From the NCBI RefSeq assembly GCF_014529705.1, contig NZ_JAANIH010000005.1, positions 141,010 through 205,009 on the forward strand: 64,000 nucleotides of DNA, in the 5' to 3' direction. Shown piece by piece: positions 54,651-63,373 of the stretch. Within the stretch, counting starts at the first letter, position 1; the number at the start of each line of letters is the position of its first letter. Both the position numbers and the translations under genes were made by a program. The notes below the pieces were generated by a model. The model had not been told where the DNA came from. It saw only the letters and a list, made by a program, of their open reading frames with translations, and did not search any database. This DNA is from Bradyrhizobium campsiandrae (lineage in GTDB: Bacteria; Pseudomonadota; Alphaproteobacteria; Rhizobiales; Xanthobacteraceae).

Positions 54651-55722
54651 GGCCGCGCCCTCCGGCAGGGCGATCGCTGCGGGGACGATGACTTTGACGC
54701 CAGCGCTGCCACAGGCCGATCACGCCATCCGAGGACCAGAACACGATGGCGAGGAAGCCGAGCCCGATCAGGAGGCGGAAACGATTGCCGTCGAGTCCGA
54801 GCCGGACCAGGAAGTCGAGCGCGAAAGTGCGCAGCAGCACGAAGATGAGAGCGCCGATGAAGGGACCGATCGGCCGGGTGATGCCGCCGACGACGGCGAT
54901 GATCAACACGTCGATGCAGGCACCGACGCTGACCGAGCCCGGCGAAATCTGCCGATAGTTCCAGACCTGGAGAACGCCGGCGAGCGCGGCGACGAAGGAC
55001 GCGAAGGCATAGGCGGCGACGCGATGGGCGTTGACGTTGAAGCCCAGCGCAGCCATGCGCCTCGGATTGTCGCGCACGCCCTGAAGCGCGAGGCCGAACG
55101 GGGCGCGCGCGAGATATTCGACCGCGAAATAGCAGAGCGCGGCGACCGCGAGCACGACATAATAGAAAGGAATGTCCGCGCGCCAGTTCACGCCCCAGAA
55201 GTGCGGCGTGGCCACGGTGTTGATCCCGGTATGGCCGTTGAAGATCGCCCAGTTCTGGTTGGTGAAATAGTAGAACGCCGCGCCGATCGCGAGCGTAATC
55301 ATGATGGTGTAGATGCCCTCAGTGCGTACCGCGAGTGCGCCGCCGAGCGTGCCGAACGCGGTCGCCAGCGCCAGCGCCATCGGGACAGCGAGCCACCACG
55401 GCCAGCCCAGGCTGATATTGGTGTTGCCGCTGACCCCGAATACGGCGACCATGTAGGCGGTGAAGCCGGCGATGGTGAGCTGCATCAGGCTGACCATGCC
55501 GCCGTAGCCGGCGAGGAACATCAGGCTCAGTGCCATGATGCCGAGGATCAGCGCGGTCGCGAAGATCTCGATCAGGAAGAAGCCGTTGGCGATCAGCGGC
55601 ATGATCACGAGGATGGCCGCGACGATCCAGGCAGCGGGATTGTTGATCTCCGGCCATGTCCGCGCGGGGCGCTGCGCCAGCGCGGGACGAGCGGGGACGC
55701 GGGCGTCGTGGGCGAGCGACAT
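54643..55722 (-). CDS. livM: Branched-chain-type ABC permease LivM
   Basis: The 359-residue permease has about ten membrane helices. Typical LivM segments are MALSLMFLAGYGGMVSLMQ, RTEGIYTIMITLAIG and GVRDNPRRMAALGFNV, the last being the coupling motif for the ATPases. I chose the ATG at 55722 (MSLAHDARVP), one base after the livH stop; an upstream ATG would overlap livH without reason. The C-terminus extends into a short basic tail. Confidence 0.92.
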   Translation of the reverse strand: MSLAHDARVPARPALAQRPARTWPEINNPAAWIVAAILVIMPLIANGFFLIEIFATALILGIMALSLMFLAGYGGMVSLMQLTIAGFTAYMVAVFGVSGNTNISLGWPWWLAVPMALALATAFGTLGGALAVRTEGIYTIMITLAIGAAFYYFTNQNWAIFNGHTGINTVATPHFWGVNWRADIPFYYVVLAVAALCYFAVEYLARAPFGLALQGVRDNPRRMAALGFNVNAHRVAAYAFASFVAALAGVLQVWNYRQISPGSVSVGACIDVLIIAVVGGITRPIGPFIGALIFVLLRTFALDFLVRLGLDGNRFRLLIGLGFLAIVFWSSDGVIGLWQRWRQSHRPRSDRPAGGRGHG

Positions 55723-55723
55723 C

Positions 55724-56734
55724 TCAGCGCCTCGCCAATAGGCCCTGCGGCCGGATAGCCAGCACAAGCACCATGATCAGGAAGGTCACGACGATGGCGT
55801 AGGTCGGGATGTAGACCGAGCCGAGCTGCTCGGCGAGGCCGATGATCAGCGCGCCGAGCGCTGCACCGGGGATCGAGCCCATGCCGCCGACGATCACGAC
55901 GACGAGCGAGGCGAGCAGGAAGCGGATGTCCTCCCCGGGCGACAAGGACTGGAAGGTGCCGCCGACGACGCCGGCAATGCCCGCAAGTCCCGCGCCGAAG
56001 GCGAACACCAGCACGAAGACGAGCTGGATGCGCACGCCAGTTGCCGCGAGGATGTCGCGATCGTCGACGCCGGCGCGGATGATCATGCCGATCCGGGTGC
56101 GGTTGAGCGCAAGCCACATCGCGAGCCCGATCACGACGGACGCCGCGAAGATCACGAGCCGCACCATCGGGTATCTGAGATAGACCGGCTCGCCCGAGGA
56201 TTTCACCGCGGTGATCAGCGGCAGGTCCACAGGCCCGATCAGCCAGCCGGGCGTCTGGATCTGGTAGAAATCGCCGCCGCAGGCCCACAGCATGAGATCG
56301 GCGAACACGATCGACAGTCCGATCGTCACCATGGTCTGTCTGAGATCTTGGCCTTCCATGCGTCGGAACACGATCACCTGAAGCAGAACGCCGACCAGGG
56401 CAGTCAGGACGAAGGCAACGATGAATCCGAGGATCCAGGAGCCGGTCGATGTACTGATGGCGTAGCCGACATAGCCGCCGAACAGATAGAGCGAGCCGTG
56501 GGCGAGATTGACGTTGCGCATCAGGCCGAAGATCAGCGTGAAACCGCTGGCGACGAGAAAGTAGAGGCCTCCGAGCGTGATGCCGTTGAAGACGGCGTTG
56601 AGGAAGACCCGCTTGCGGCCGATCGCCTCTTCGAGACCCGGCGGCCAGACGGCGAAGATCAGCCAGAGCGCTATTGCGACCGCGATGATGACGATCAGCG
56701 CCCAGGCAGGATGGCGTTCGATGAAACGGCTCAT
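55724..56734 (-). CDS. livH: Branched-chain-type ABC permease LivH
   Basis: The 336-residue permease starts with a hydrophobic helix, followed by the family segments FNGITLGGLYFLVASGFTLIFG and NLAHGSLYLFGGYVG. The coupling region is DRDILAATGVRIQ and a GGMGSIPGAALGALIIG loop is present. It is the first gene of the long minus-strand operon. Liv-type systems transport amino acids but also amides, urea and aromatic acids, so the substrate is open. Confidence 0.92.
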   Translation of the reverse strand: MSRFIERHPAWALIVIIAVAIALWLIFAVWPPGLEEAIGRKRVFLNAVFNGITLGGLYFLVASGFTLIFGLMRNVNLAHGSLYLFGGYVGYAISTSTGSWILGFIVAFVLTALVGVLLQVIVFRRMEGQDLRQTMVTIGLSIVFADLMLWACGGDFYQIQTPGWLIGPVDLPLITAVKSSGEPVYLRYPMVRLVIFAASVVIGLAMWLALNRTRIGMIIRAGVDDRDILAATGVRIQLVFVLVFAFGAGLAGIAGVVGGTFQSLSPGEDIRFLLASLVVVIVGGMGSIPGAALGALIIGLAEQLGSVYIPTYAIVVTFLIMVLVLAIRPQGLLARR

Positions 56735-56924
56735 ATGCGCCGCCCGGTTGTTGGGGCGGCACGCCGATAGCTCATCGAATGCAGGTCGGACAGCCTTGCA
56801 GCGGCTGCAGGCCTTGCCATGGACGTGCGCTCCCGTCGGTCGCGATCGTCTCGGGATCGCGTTGCCGACATCCTAGCCGGGCGGGGAGGGCGACGTTTGA
56901 TCGTGAGTATCTTTTCGTGGCCCG
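56735..56924 (-). promoter_or_regulatory. Probable promoter region of the liv-hydroxylase operon
   Basis: This 190-base gap precedes livH and follows the AraC stop. It contains a 13-bp palindrome TGCAGCGGCTGCA (56797-56809), 63-75 bases upstream of the livH ATG, which could be an operator. No clear -35/-10 pair was identified. Confidence 0.4.
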
Positions 56925-57752
56925 TCAGCCGCGCAAAACCTTGGCTGCGCGACGATAATCAGTCGGCGCCATCCCCACATTGGCGGCGAAGAAGCGGGTG
57001 AATCCGCTCTGCGACGAGAAGCCGAGATCGAAGCCGATGTCGGCGATGGGCGTCTCGCCGGTGACCACTGCCTCGAGCGCCTGTTCCATGATCAGGGTGT
57101 TGAGATAGAGATTCGGGGTGATGCCGGTCTGGACGCGGAACAACCGGTAGAAGTGCGGCCGCGACAGGCCGGACTCCCGCGCGATGGCGTCGAGCTCGAT
57201 CTCGGCGCCGGGACTCTCCGACATCATCTTGATGCATTTGCGTACGCGAAAATCGGTGACGGAACCGCTTGCGCGCGGATCGCGCGCGATCTCCGCCTGC
57301 TGCCAGCTTTCGTCGTAGCAGATGTCGATCAGCTGCCTCAGTTCCGAATCGAGGCTGGAGAGCGACGGCGCGCCGCACACGAGCGCGGCGGTCCGCCTGA
57401 TGTGCTTGTCGAGCGCAGGCGTGCGCCTGAACTGGGTGCGGCCGAAACGCAGCCGGTCGGAACCAGGGGCGTCCGGCGCGAACCATTCGGCATTGACATA
57501 GAGCACGAAGAAGATGGCGCCGCCATCGAGATCGGTCGGCAGGAAGTTGTGCGGCTCCCACGGATTGACCGCGACGACGGAAGAGTCGGTGAGATCGTAG
57601 TGTCCGTCGGACACATCGATACATGCGCGCATGCCGCCGACATGGAAGATCAGATGACCTTCTCGATGGGCGTGGATATTGAAAGGGCGGTTCAACTGAT
57701 AGACCGTCGCCCGGCCGAAGCGGCCGTGGAAGACGGCGAGCGCACGGCTCAT
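56925..57752 (-). CDS. AraC-family regulator of the liv operon (inferred)
   Basis: The 275-residue protein has an N-terminal cupin-like effector domain (GHLIFHVGGMRACIDVSDG, PWEPHNFLPTD) and a C-terminal AraC DNA-binding pair. The latter contains SGLSRPHFYRLFRVQTGITP and FSSQSGFTRFFAANVGMAP. It lies between the substrate-binding protein gene and livH, all on the minus strand, which makes it the likely regulator of the operon, responding to the transported compound. Confidence 0.9.
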   Translation of the reverse strand: MSRALAVFHGRFGRATVYQLNRPFNIHAHREGHLIFHVGGMRACIDVSDGHYDLTDSSVVAVNPWEPHNFLPTDLDGGAIFFVLYVNAEWFAPDAPGSDRLRFGRTQFRRTPALDKHIRRTAALVCGAPSLSSLDSELRQLIDICYDESWQQAEIARDPRASGSVTDFRVRKCIKMMSESPGAEIELDAIARESGLSRPHFYRLFRVQTGITPNLYLNTLIMEQALEAVVTGETPIADIGFDLGFSSQSGFTRFFAANVGMAPTDYRRAAKVLRG

Positions 57753-57820
57753 GCCTTCCCTCCCGAACGTTCTTCTTTTCAGCCAGCGTTCAACAACGCG
57801 GCCGGATTTGCAAGAGCGGA

Positions 57821-57845
57821 GAGCGCCCGCGTCAGCGGGTCGCTC
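57821..57845 (-). terminator. Hairpin downstream of the substrate-binding protein gene
   Basis: The sequence GAGCGCCCGC-GTCA-GCGGGTCGCTC forms a 10-bp stem with one bulged base and a GTCA loop, 31-55 bases after the binding-protein stop. No T run follows on the minus strand, so it may stabilise the mRNA end rather than terminate. High expression of the binding protein would fit. Confidence 0.35.
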
Positions 57846-57875
57846 CCCGGTGTTGCTAACTGCCGATTGGTTGCG

Positions 57876-59126
57876 TCAGTACTTCTTACATTCCGGCACG
57901 GTGCGGCTCGGCAGCCCGATCTTGGAGAACACGGCCGGATCGTAGCCAAGCGTCTGGTTCACATTCGGGATCACCTTCACCACCTTGCTGAACAGCGCGC
58001 CCTTGCCGTCATCGACGACTTCGGTGACGAAGTTGGTACCGATCGCCTGGCGGTTGGAGTCGAGCTTGATCTTGCCGTTGGGCGCGTCGAGCTCGATCTT
58101 CGCCAGTGCGGCCTTGAACTTCGACTGATTGTCGCTGAGATCGCCGTTGACTTCACGCAGCGCGAGGATCAGCGCCATCGTCGAGCCATAATAGTTGGTG
58201 GCCAGCAGCGAAGGGCTCGGGAAGCGCTTGTTGGGCGGGAAGGCGTCCTGATAGGCCTTGACGAACTTTTGCCAGCCCGGATCCTCCCAGGTGTCGGCCT
58301 GGCCGCTCGCCGCGATGGTGCCGATGAGGGCATTCTTGGCGTTGCCCTTCGACGACAGGATGGTCTGGTCGATCATGATGGATCCGCCCATCAGATGCGC
58401 CTTGCCGCCGGCCTGCTGATACTGGTTCAGGAAGTTGACGGCATCCGCGCCGCCAAGCCCGAGATAGATCGCATCGACGTCGTCGGGCAGGGCGGCGATG
58501 ACGGAGGCGAAGTCCTTGGTGCCGAGCGGCACCCATTGCCGGTTGGTGACCTGTCCGCCCAAGCCGCAGAATTCGAGCACCAGCCCGAACACCTGGGTGT
58601 AGATGAAGGAATAGTCCTCGCCGACAGTTGCGATCTTGCGATACTTCTTGTCCTCATAGGCGTATTTGCCGAGGCCCACCTGCCACTGCGCGCCGTCCAT
58701 GTTGTAGCGGAAGAAGTTCGGAGCAGGATCGACATAGGTGGTCTCCTGCGCGCCCGATGCCGCGTTGATGAAGGTCAGCTCGGGATGGGTCTTCGCGAAA
58801 TTCTTCACCGCGATGCCTTCGTCGCCGGACAGCGGCGACAGCAGGATCTGCACCCTGTCCTGCTCGATCAGCTTGCGGACCGCGCGGACCGCGGAGTCCG
58901 GCGTCGCGTCGGTCGAGGCGACGATGAATTCGAGCTCCTTGTCGCCGATCTTCTTGCCCAGCACGTTGAGAGCCGTCTGGTGGCCGCGCATGCCGTCCTC
59001 GCCGAGCACCGTGTAGGTGCCTTCGAGAGTCGCGGTCACGCCGACCTTGATTTTCTCCTGGGCGATTGCTGCGCCCGAAAGAAACAGGCTGCTCAGCGCG
59101 AGCAGTCCAATACTGCATTTCGACAT
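57876..59126 (-). CDS. Branched-chain-type ABC substrate-binding protein
   Basis: The 416-residue periplasmic protein starts at the ATG at 59126, which has a GGGAGGAG ribosome site, and has a signal peptide (MSKCSIGLLALSSLFL to AIA). The mature protein begins QEKIKVGVTATLEGTYTVLG and shows the LivK/AmiC-type fold segments GHQTALNVLG, LLSPLSGDEGIAV and VGEDYSFIYTQV. It supplies the ligand to LivHMGF. The ligand is unknown. Separation from livH by the AraC gene allows it to be expressed at its own level. Confidence 0.91.
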   Translation of the reverse strand: MSKCSIGLLALSSLFLSGAAIAQEKIKVGVTATLEGTYTVLGEDGMRGHQTALNVLGKKIGDKELEFIVASTDATPDSAVRAVRKLIEQDRVQILLSPLSGDEGIAVKNFAKTHPELTFINAASGAQETTYVDPAPNFFRYNMDGAQWQVGLGKYAYEDKKYRKIATVGEDYSFIYTQVFGLVLEFCGLGGQVTNRQWVPLGTKDFASVIAALPDDVDAIYLGLGGADAVNFLNQYQQAGGKAHLMGGSIMIDQTILSSKGNAKNALIGTIAASGQADTWEDPGWQKFVKAYQDAFPPNKRFPSPSLLATNYYGSTMALILALREVNGDLSDNQSKFKAALAKIELDAPNGKIKLDSNRQAIGTNFVTEVVDDGKGALFSKVVKVIPNVNQTLGYDPAVFSKIGLPSRTVPECKKY

Positions 59127-59386
59127 TGTGCTCCTCCCTGTGTCGTCGATTTGTTGCCGCGCCGAACCGGCGCGGCGCCCGTGGCTCTCGGCGGCCCGCG
59201 GCTTTGGAAGGAAGCTAGCTGAAGTCGCACGCGATGCATGCGTCGACGCCTCGTCCGGCTTGACGGGCAGTCTCATTTTTGGATGTTGCGGCGCAGATGG
59301 TTTCGCGGTGCAGCAGGCGGAAGATCAATACAGTGGGATGAATTCGGCAACCCGTGTCCAGTTGCTGCGACCATGCTCAAAGCATG

Positions 59387-60145
59387 TCACACCCAGCCGC
59401 CATCAACGATGTAGTGCTGCGCCGTGCAGGCAGAGGCCTCGTCGGAAGCGAGGAAGATGGTGAATTTCGCGACCTCGTCCGGCACGAGCCGGCGCTTCAG
59501 GCACTGGCGCTGCTGCAGTTCGATCTCGCCGGCCGGCGTCATCCATTTCTCGAGCTGGCGCTCGGTCATGATCCAGCCCGGGGCGATTGCATTGACGCGA
59601 ATGTTGTAGGGACCGTAGTCGCGCGCTAGCGACCGCGTCAGCCCGATCACGCCTGATTTGCTGGCGGTGTAGGCCGCCATGCCGCCTTGGCCGGCGATCC
59701 ACGACACCGAGCCGAAATTGATGATGGCGCCGGCGTTTGCGGCCTTCATGTCCGGCAGCACGGCTTGCGAGGCAAAGAACTGATGCTTCAGATTCACCGC
59801 GATGCGGTCGTCCCAATAGTCCGGCGTCATCTCCTCGGTCTTGTGCCGTTCGTCATGCGCGGCGTTGTTGACGAGAATGTTGATCGCACCGTGCGCCTTG
59901 CGTGCCTCCGCGATGCCGGCGCGCAGCGCTGGGATGTCGGTCAGATCGACGTGCTGAAAATGCGCCGCCAGGCCTTGGTCCGACAGCTCGCGCGCCAGGC
60001 GTTGGCCCTCGTCGACCTTGATGTCAAAGAACACGACCCTGGATTTTTGCTCCGCGAACCGTCGCACGATTGCAGCGCCAATTCCCGCTGCACCGCCGGT
60101 GACGAGAACGACCTTGCCGGCGAGGTCGGAATAGATGGCGGCCAT
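59387..60145 (-). CDS. SDR-family sugar dehydrogenase-like oxidoreductase
   Basis: The 252-residue classical SDR has cofactor motif TGGAAGIG, the NNAA element, the catalytic Ser in NFGSVSWIAG and the YTASK pair. The C-terminal block VDGGWV is typical. Relatives include xylose, arabinose and galactose dehydrogenases of oxidative sugar pathways. It is divergent from a sugar ABC operon, so oxidation of the imported sugar or sugar acid is likely. Confidence 0.87.
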   Translation of the reverse strand: MAAIYSDLAGKVVLVTGGAAGIGAAIVRRFAEQKSRVVFFDIKVDEGQRLARELSDQGLAAHFQHVDLTDIPALRAGIAEARKAHGAINILVNNAAHDERHKTEEMTPDYWDDRIAVNLKHQFFASQAVLPDMKAANAGAIINFGSVSWIAGQGGMAAYTASKSGVIGLTRSLARDYGPYNIRVNAIAPGWIMTERQLEKWMTPAGEIELQQRQCLKRRLVPDEVAKFTIFLASDEASACTAQHYIVDGGWV

Positions 60146-60166
60146 GGGAACCTTTCAGTTTGTTAC

Positions 60167-60184
60167 GGGCGGCGAAGGCCGCCC
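60167..60184 (-). promoter_or_regulatory. Hairpin in the leader of the SDR gene
   Basis: GGGCGGC-GAAG-GCCGCCC forms a perfect 7-bp stem with a GNRA-like loop, 22 bases upstream of the SDR ATG. It could affect translation of the SDR or be an operator in the divergent region. Confidence 0.35.
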
Positions 60185-60216
60185 GATTCTTTTGCGGACC
60201 TTAGCCATTTCGCGCG

Positions 60217-60253
60217 TGAGGTGCATAGGTCAGAATTTTAGTTGCGTACCTCA
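60217..60253. promoter_or_regulatory. Inverted repeat TGAGGT-N25-ACCTCA in the divergent region
   Basis: The two 6-bp arms (60217-60222 and 60248-60253) flank an AT-rich stretch containing AGAATTTTAGT. The position, 55-90 bases before the sugar-binding protein gene, fits an operator or promoter. The assignment is tentative. Confidence 0.3.
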
Positions 60254-60306
60254 AAAACTGAAGGCAGGATTGCGGCCAAAGAACAAGAGCCGATTGGGAG
60301 GACGTG

Positions 60307-61566
60307 ATGAGGCTGCTCGCCAAGCTGGGACTCACCGCTGCCGCATGCCTGCTTTGGGCCAGTTCCGCGTCGGCCGACACCACCGTCAAATGGCTGCACA
60401 TCGAGGTGAATCCGGCCCAGGTCAAGATCTGGGAAGAGGTCGCACGGGCCTATGAGGCATCGCATCCCGGTGTGAAGGTCGAGATGCAATTCCTCGAGAA
60501 CGAGGCCTACAAGGCCAAGCTGCCGACCATCCTGCAATCCAAGGATCGGCCGAACATCATCTACAGCTGGGCCGGCGGCGTCTTGAAGACGCAGATCGAG
60601 GCCGGGGTCCTCGAGGACATCACCGACCAGGTGAAGGGCTACAGCGACACTATCACGCCGGCGGCGCTCGCTGCGTTCACGCGCGATGGCCGCGTCTATG
60701 GCCTGCCCATTTCGCTGTCGCAGGTCGGCTTCCTCTGCAACAAGGAGCTGATGGCCAAGGCAAAGGTCGATCCCGCCGCCATCAAGACGTGGGACGATCT
60801 GCTCGCCGCGGTGAAGACACTCAAGGCGGCGGGCATGACGCCGATCGTGGTCGGCGGCGCCGACAAATGGCCGCTGCACTTCTACTGGACCCACCTTGCC
60901 GTGCGTATCGGCGGCAAGGCGGCGTTCGACGCCGCGCTGCGCGGCGAGAATGGCGGCTTCGCCGGCGAGACCTTCCAGAAATCCGGCGAGCTGTTCAAGC
61001 AGCTCGTTGATCTCCAGCCGTTCCAGAACGGCTTTCTCGGTTTCAAAAACCCGCAGGCTGTCGGCTATTTCGGCGACGGCAAGGCCGCGATGACGCTCGC
61101 GATCAGCTCGGTCTATAATCTGCAGCGCGCGCTCGCCGCCGACAAGGTAGGATTGAGCGAGGACAAGATCTGCTGGTTTGATTTCCCCGTCGTACCCGGC
61201 GGCAAAGGCGCGCCGACGGATACGCTCGGCGGCATCACCGGCTGGCTGGTGACCAAGGGCTCGCCGAAGGAGGCGGTCGACTTCCTGAAATACTTCATCT
61301 CTAAGGACGTGCAGACGCGGCTCGCTGCGGGCAGCTACATCATCCCCGTGGTGCAGGGCGCGGACGCCGGCCTCAACAATTCCTTCATGAAGCTGATCGC
61401 CGCCAATCTGGCGAAGTCGAACTATCACCAGAACTTCTACGATCAGAGCCTCGGTCCCTCGATCGGTCGCGTCGTCAACGACGTCACCGCGGAGATTGCC
61501 GGCGGCAGCATGAGCCCGCAGGATGCTGCAAAAGCGATCGATGCGGCGTTCAAGCAGGGTAACTGA
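60307..61566 (+). CDS. CUT1-family sugar ABC substrate-binding protein
   Basis: The 419-residue periplasmic protein starts at the ATG at 60307 behind a GGGAGGACG ribosome site (a GTG directly before it is also possible). A signal peptide (MRLLAKLGLTAAACLLWASS to ASA) precedes a family 1 binding fold: IWEEVARAYEASHPGVKVEM, YGLPISLSQVGFLCNKELM and GGITGWLVTKGSPKEA. It delivers an oligosaccharide or sugar derivative to the two permeases that follow. Confidence 0.92.
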   Translation: MRLLAKLGLTAAACLLWASSASADTTVKWLHIEVNPAQVKIWEEVARAYEASHPGVKVEMQFLENEAYKAKLPTILQSKDRPNIIYSWAGGVLKTQIEAGVLEDITDQVKGYSDTITPAALAAFTRDGRVYGLPISLSQVGFLCNKELMAKAKVDPAAIKTWDDLLAAVKTLKAAGMTPIVVGGADKWPLHFYWTHLAVRIGGKAAFDAALRGENGGFAGETFQKSGELFKQLVDLQPFQNGFLGFKNPQAVGYFGDGKAAMTLAISSVYNLQRALAADKVGLSEDKICWFDFPVVPGGKGAPTDTLGGITGWLVTKGSPKEAVDFLKYFISKDVQTRLAAGSYIIPVVQGADAGLNNSFMKLIAANLAKSNYHQNFYDQSLGPSIGRVVNDVTAEIAGGSMSPQDAAKAIDAAFKQGN

Positions 61567-61568
61567 CG

Positions 61569-62510
61569 GTGGCGCGGCGGATCGCGATCGCATCGCCGAT
61601 CGGTGTTGCTGACGGGGCAGTCCCGCAGGCTGCGGTCCGAGGCCCGGGCTGGGACGGCCGTTTCACCGTCCTGATCCTGTTCCTGCCGCCGGCCTTGCTG
61701 CTGTTCACGTTGTTCGTGGTGCTGCCGATCGGCGAAGCTGCCTGGTACTCCGGCTTCAACTGGAATGGCTTCGGCAGGCCCACCAATTGGATCGGCTTCG
61801 ACAATTACCGCTTCGTGCTCGAAACCCGCGCCTTCTGGCTCGCGCTGCGCAACAACGGACTGATCATCGCCGTCTCGCTCGCAATCCAGCTGCCGCTCGC
61901 GCTGACGCTGGCCCTGATGCTCGCCGAGCGCTTTCGCGGGGCGGTGGCGCTGCGCATGCTGTTCTTCATGCCCTATATCCTGGCCGAGATCGCGACGGGG
62001 CTCATCTTCAGCTTCGTCTACGACGGCGATTACGGCCTCGTCGCCTCGATCTGGCGCACTTTCGGCGCCGAGCCGCCGCATCTCTTGGCCTCGACCGACA
62101 CAGCGATGCTGGCGGTGCTGATCGTGATCGTCTGGAAGTATTTTGGCTTCCACATGATGCTGTTCATTGCGGCGTTGCAGAGCCTCGACAAGAGCCTGAT
62201 CGAGGCCGCGCGCATCGACGGCGCGACGCGTTCGCAGGCGCTGCGCCATGTCGTGATTCCCTTGCTCTATCCCACCATCCGGCTCTCCGTATTCTTCGCG
62301 ATCATCGGCTCGCTGCAGCTGTTCGATCTCGTCATGCCGCTGACGCGCGGGGGACCTGCGGATTCCTCGAACACGATGGTGAGCTTTCTCTACAACAATG
62401 GCATTTCGCGGATGCGGGTCGGCTACGGCAGCGCCATCGGCGTCATTCTTTTTGTGATCTGCGTGACCTTTGCCTTCACCTACAAGCGATGGTTCATGCG
62501 CGATGAGTGA
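61569..62510 (+). CDS. CUT1 sugar ABC permease, MalF/UgpA type
   Basis: The 313-residue permease has six membrane helices and the ATPase-coupling motif EAARIDGATRSQALRHVVIP. It starts with GTG at 61569, two bases after the binding-protein stop. The N-terminal 30 residues are a non-membrane segment. It overlaps the next permease gene by 8 bases. Confidence 0.92.
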   Translation: MARRIAIASPIGVADGAVPQAAVRGPGWDGRFTVLILFLPPALLLFTLFVVLPIGEAAWYSGFNWNGFGRPTNWIGFDNYRFVLETRAFWLALRNNGLIIAVSLAIQLPLALTLALMLAERFRGAVALRMLFFMPYILAEIATGLIFSFVYDGDYGLVASIWRTFGAEPPHLLASTDTAMLAVLIVIVWKYFGFHMMLFIAALQSLDKSLIEAARIDGATRSQALRHVVIPLLYPTIRLSVFFAIIGSLQLFDLVMPLTRGGPADSSNTMVSFLYNNGISRMRVGYGSAIGVILFVICVTFAFTYKRWFMRDE

Positions 62511-63351
62511 TGTCGGAACCACGCGCGCGCTGTTCGATCCCGCCGTGCTGTTCAAGGCGGCATTTCTCGGCATCGTTGCCATCTTCGTGCTGGTGCCGCT
62601 GCTTGCGACCTTGCTCGGCGGCTTCAAATCGCTTGGCGAATTGCGGGTCAATCCGTTCGGCCTGCCGCAGCACTGGGAATGGCAGAACTATGCCGACATC
62701 CTGTTTTCGGGGCGTTACTGGCAGCTCCTGCGCAACTCGCTGATCATCTCGACCCTCACGGTGACCTTGACCCTGATCACGGCTTCGATGGCGGCGTTCA
62801 CCTTCGCCCATGTGAGGTTCTATGGGTCATCGATGCTGCTGAGCTATCTGACGATCGGCCTCTTGTTTCCGGCGGCGACCGCCGTGCTGCCGCTGTTCAT
62901 TAGGGTACGCGATCTCGGCCTGCTCGATACTTATTTCGGCGTCGCGTTGCCGCAGGTCGCCTTCAGCCTGGCCATGAGCGTGCTGCTGCTGCGGCGCTTC
63001 TTCAAGGACATCCCCTATGAGCTGCTCGAGGCAGCGCTGGTCGACGGCTGCAGTTACATCAAGTTCTTCCGCTACGTGACGCTGCCCTTGTCGCGGCCGA
63101 TCCTTGCGACGGTCGGCACCATCACCTTCGTCAACAGCTGGAACGCCTATCTGCTGCCGCTGGTGATGCTCAACACCGATGCGCTCTATCCCTGGCCGCT
63201 CGGCATCATGGTTTACCAGGGCGAGTATTCGTCCGAATGGCACCTGATCCTGGCCTTCATCACCCTCACCATCCTGCCGACGATCATACTGTTCCTGCTG
63301 GCGCAGAAGCACATCGTCGCCGGCCTGACGGCAGGTGCCGTCAAGGGATGA
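62503..63351 (+). CDS. CUT1 sugar ABC permease, MalG/UgpE type
   Basis: The 282-residue permease has six membrane helices and the coupling motif LLEAALVDGCSYIKFFRYVTLP. I chose the ATG at 62503 (MSDVGTTRAL), which overlaps the upstream permease by 8 bases; an ATG at 62470 would overlap more. No ATPase gene lies within the window; it may follow the oxidoreductase gene beyond the end. Confidence 0.91.
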   Translation: MSDVGTTRALFDPAVLFKAAFLGIVAIFVLVPLLATLLGGFKSLGELRVNPFGLPQHWEWQNYADILFSGRYWQLLRNSLIISTLTVTLTLITASMAAFTFAHVRFYGSSMLLSYLTIGLLFPAATAVLPLFIRVRDLGLLDTYFGVALPQVAFSLAMSVLLLRRFFKDIPYELLEAALVDGCSYIKFFRYVTLPLSRPILATVGTITFVNSWNAYLLPLVMLNTDALYPWPLGIMVYQGEYSSEWHLILAFITLTILPTIILFLLAQKHIVAGLTAGAVKG

Positions 63352-63373
63352 ACAAGCCTTCACGGAGATCATC

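Noticed and set aside
59372..59386. Hairpin CATGCT-CAA-AGCATG next to the SDR stop
   Set aside because: Only 6 bp with no T run; too weak to call a terminator.
60238..61593. Open frame of 451 codons opposite the sugar-binding protein gene
   Set aside because: The plus strand has a signal peptide, ribosome site and family motifs; the minus-strand frame has none.
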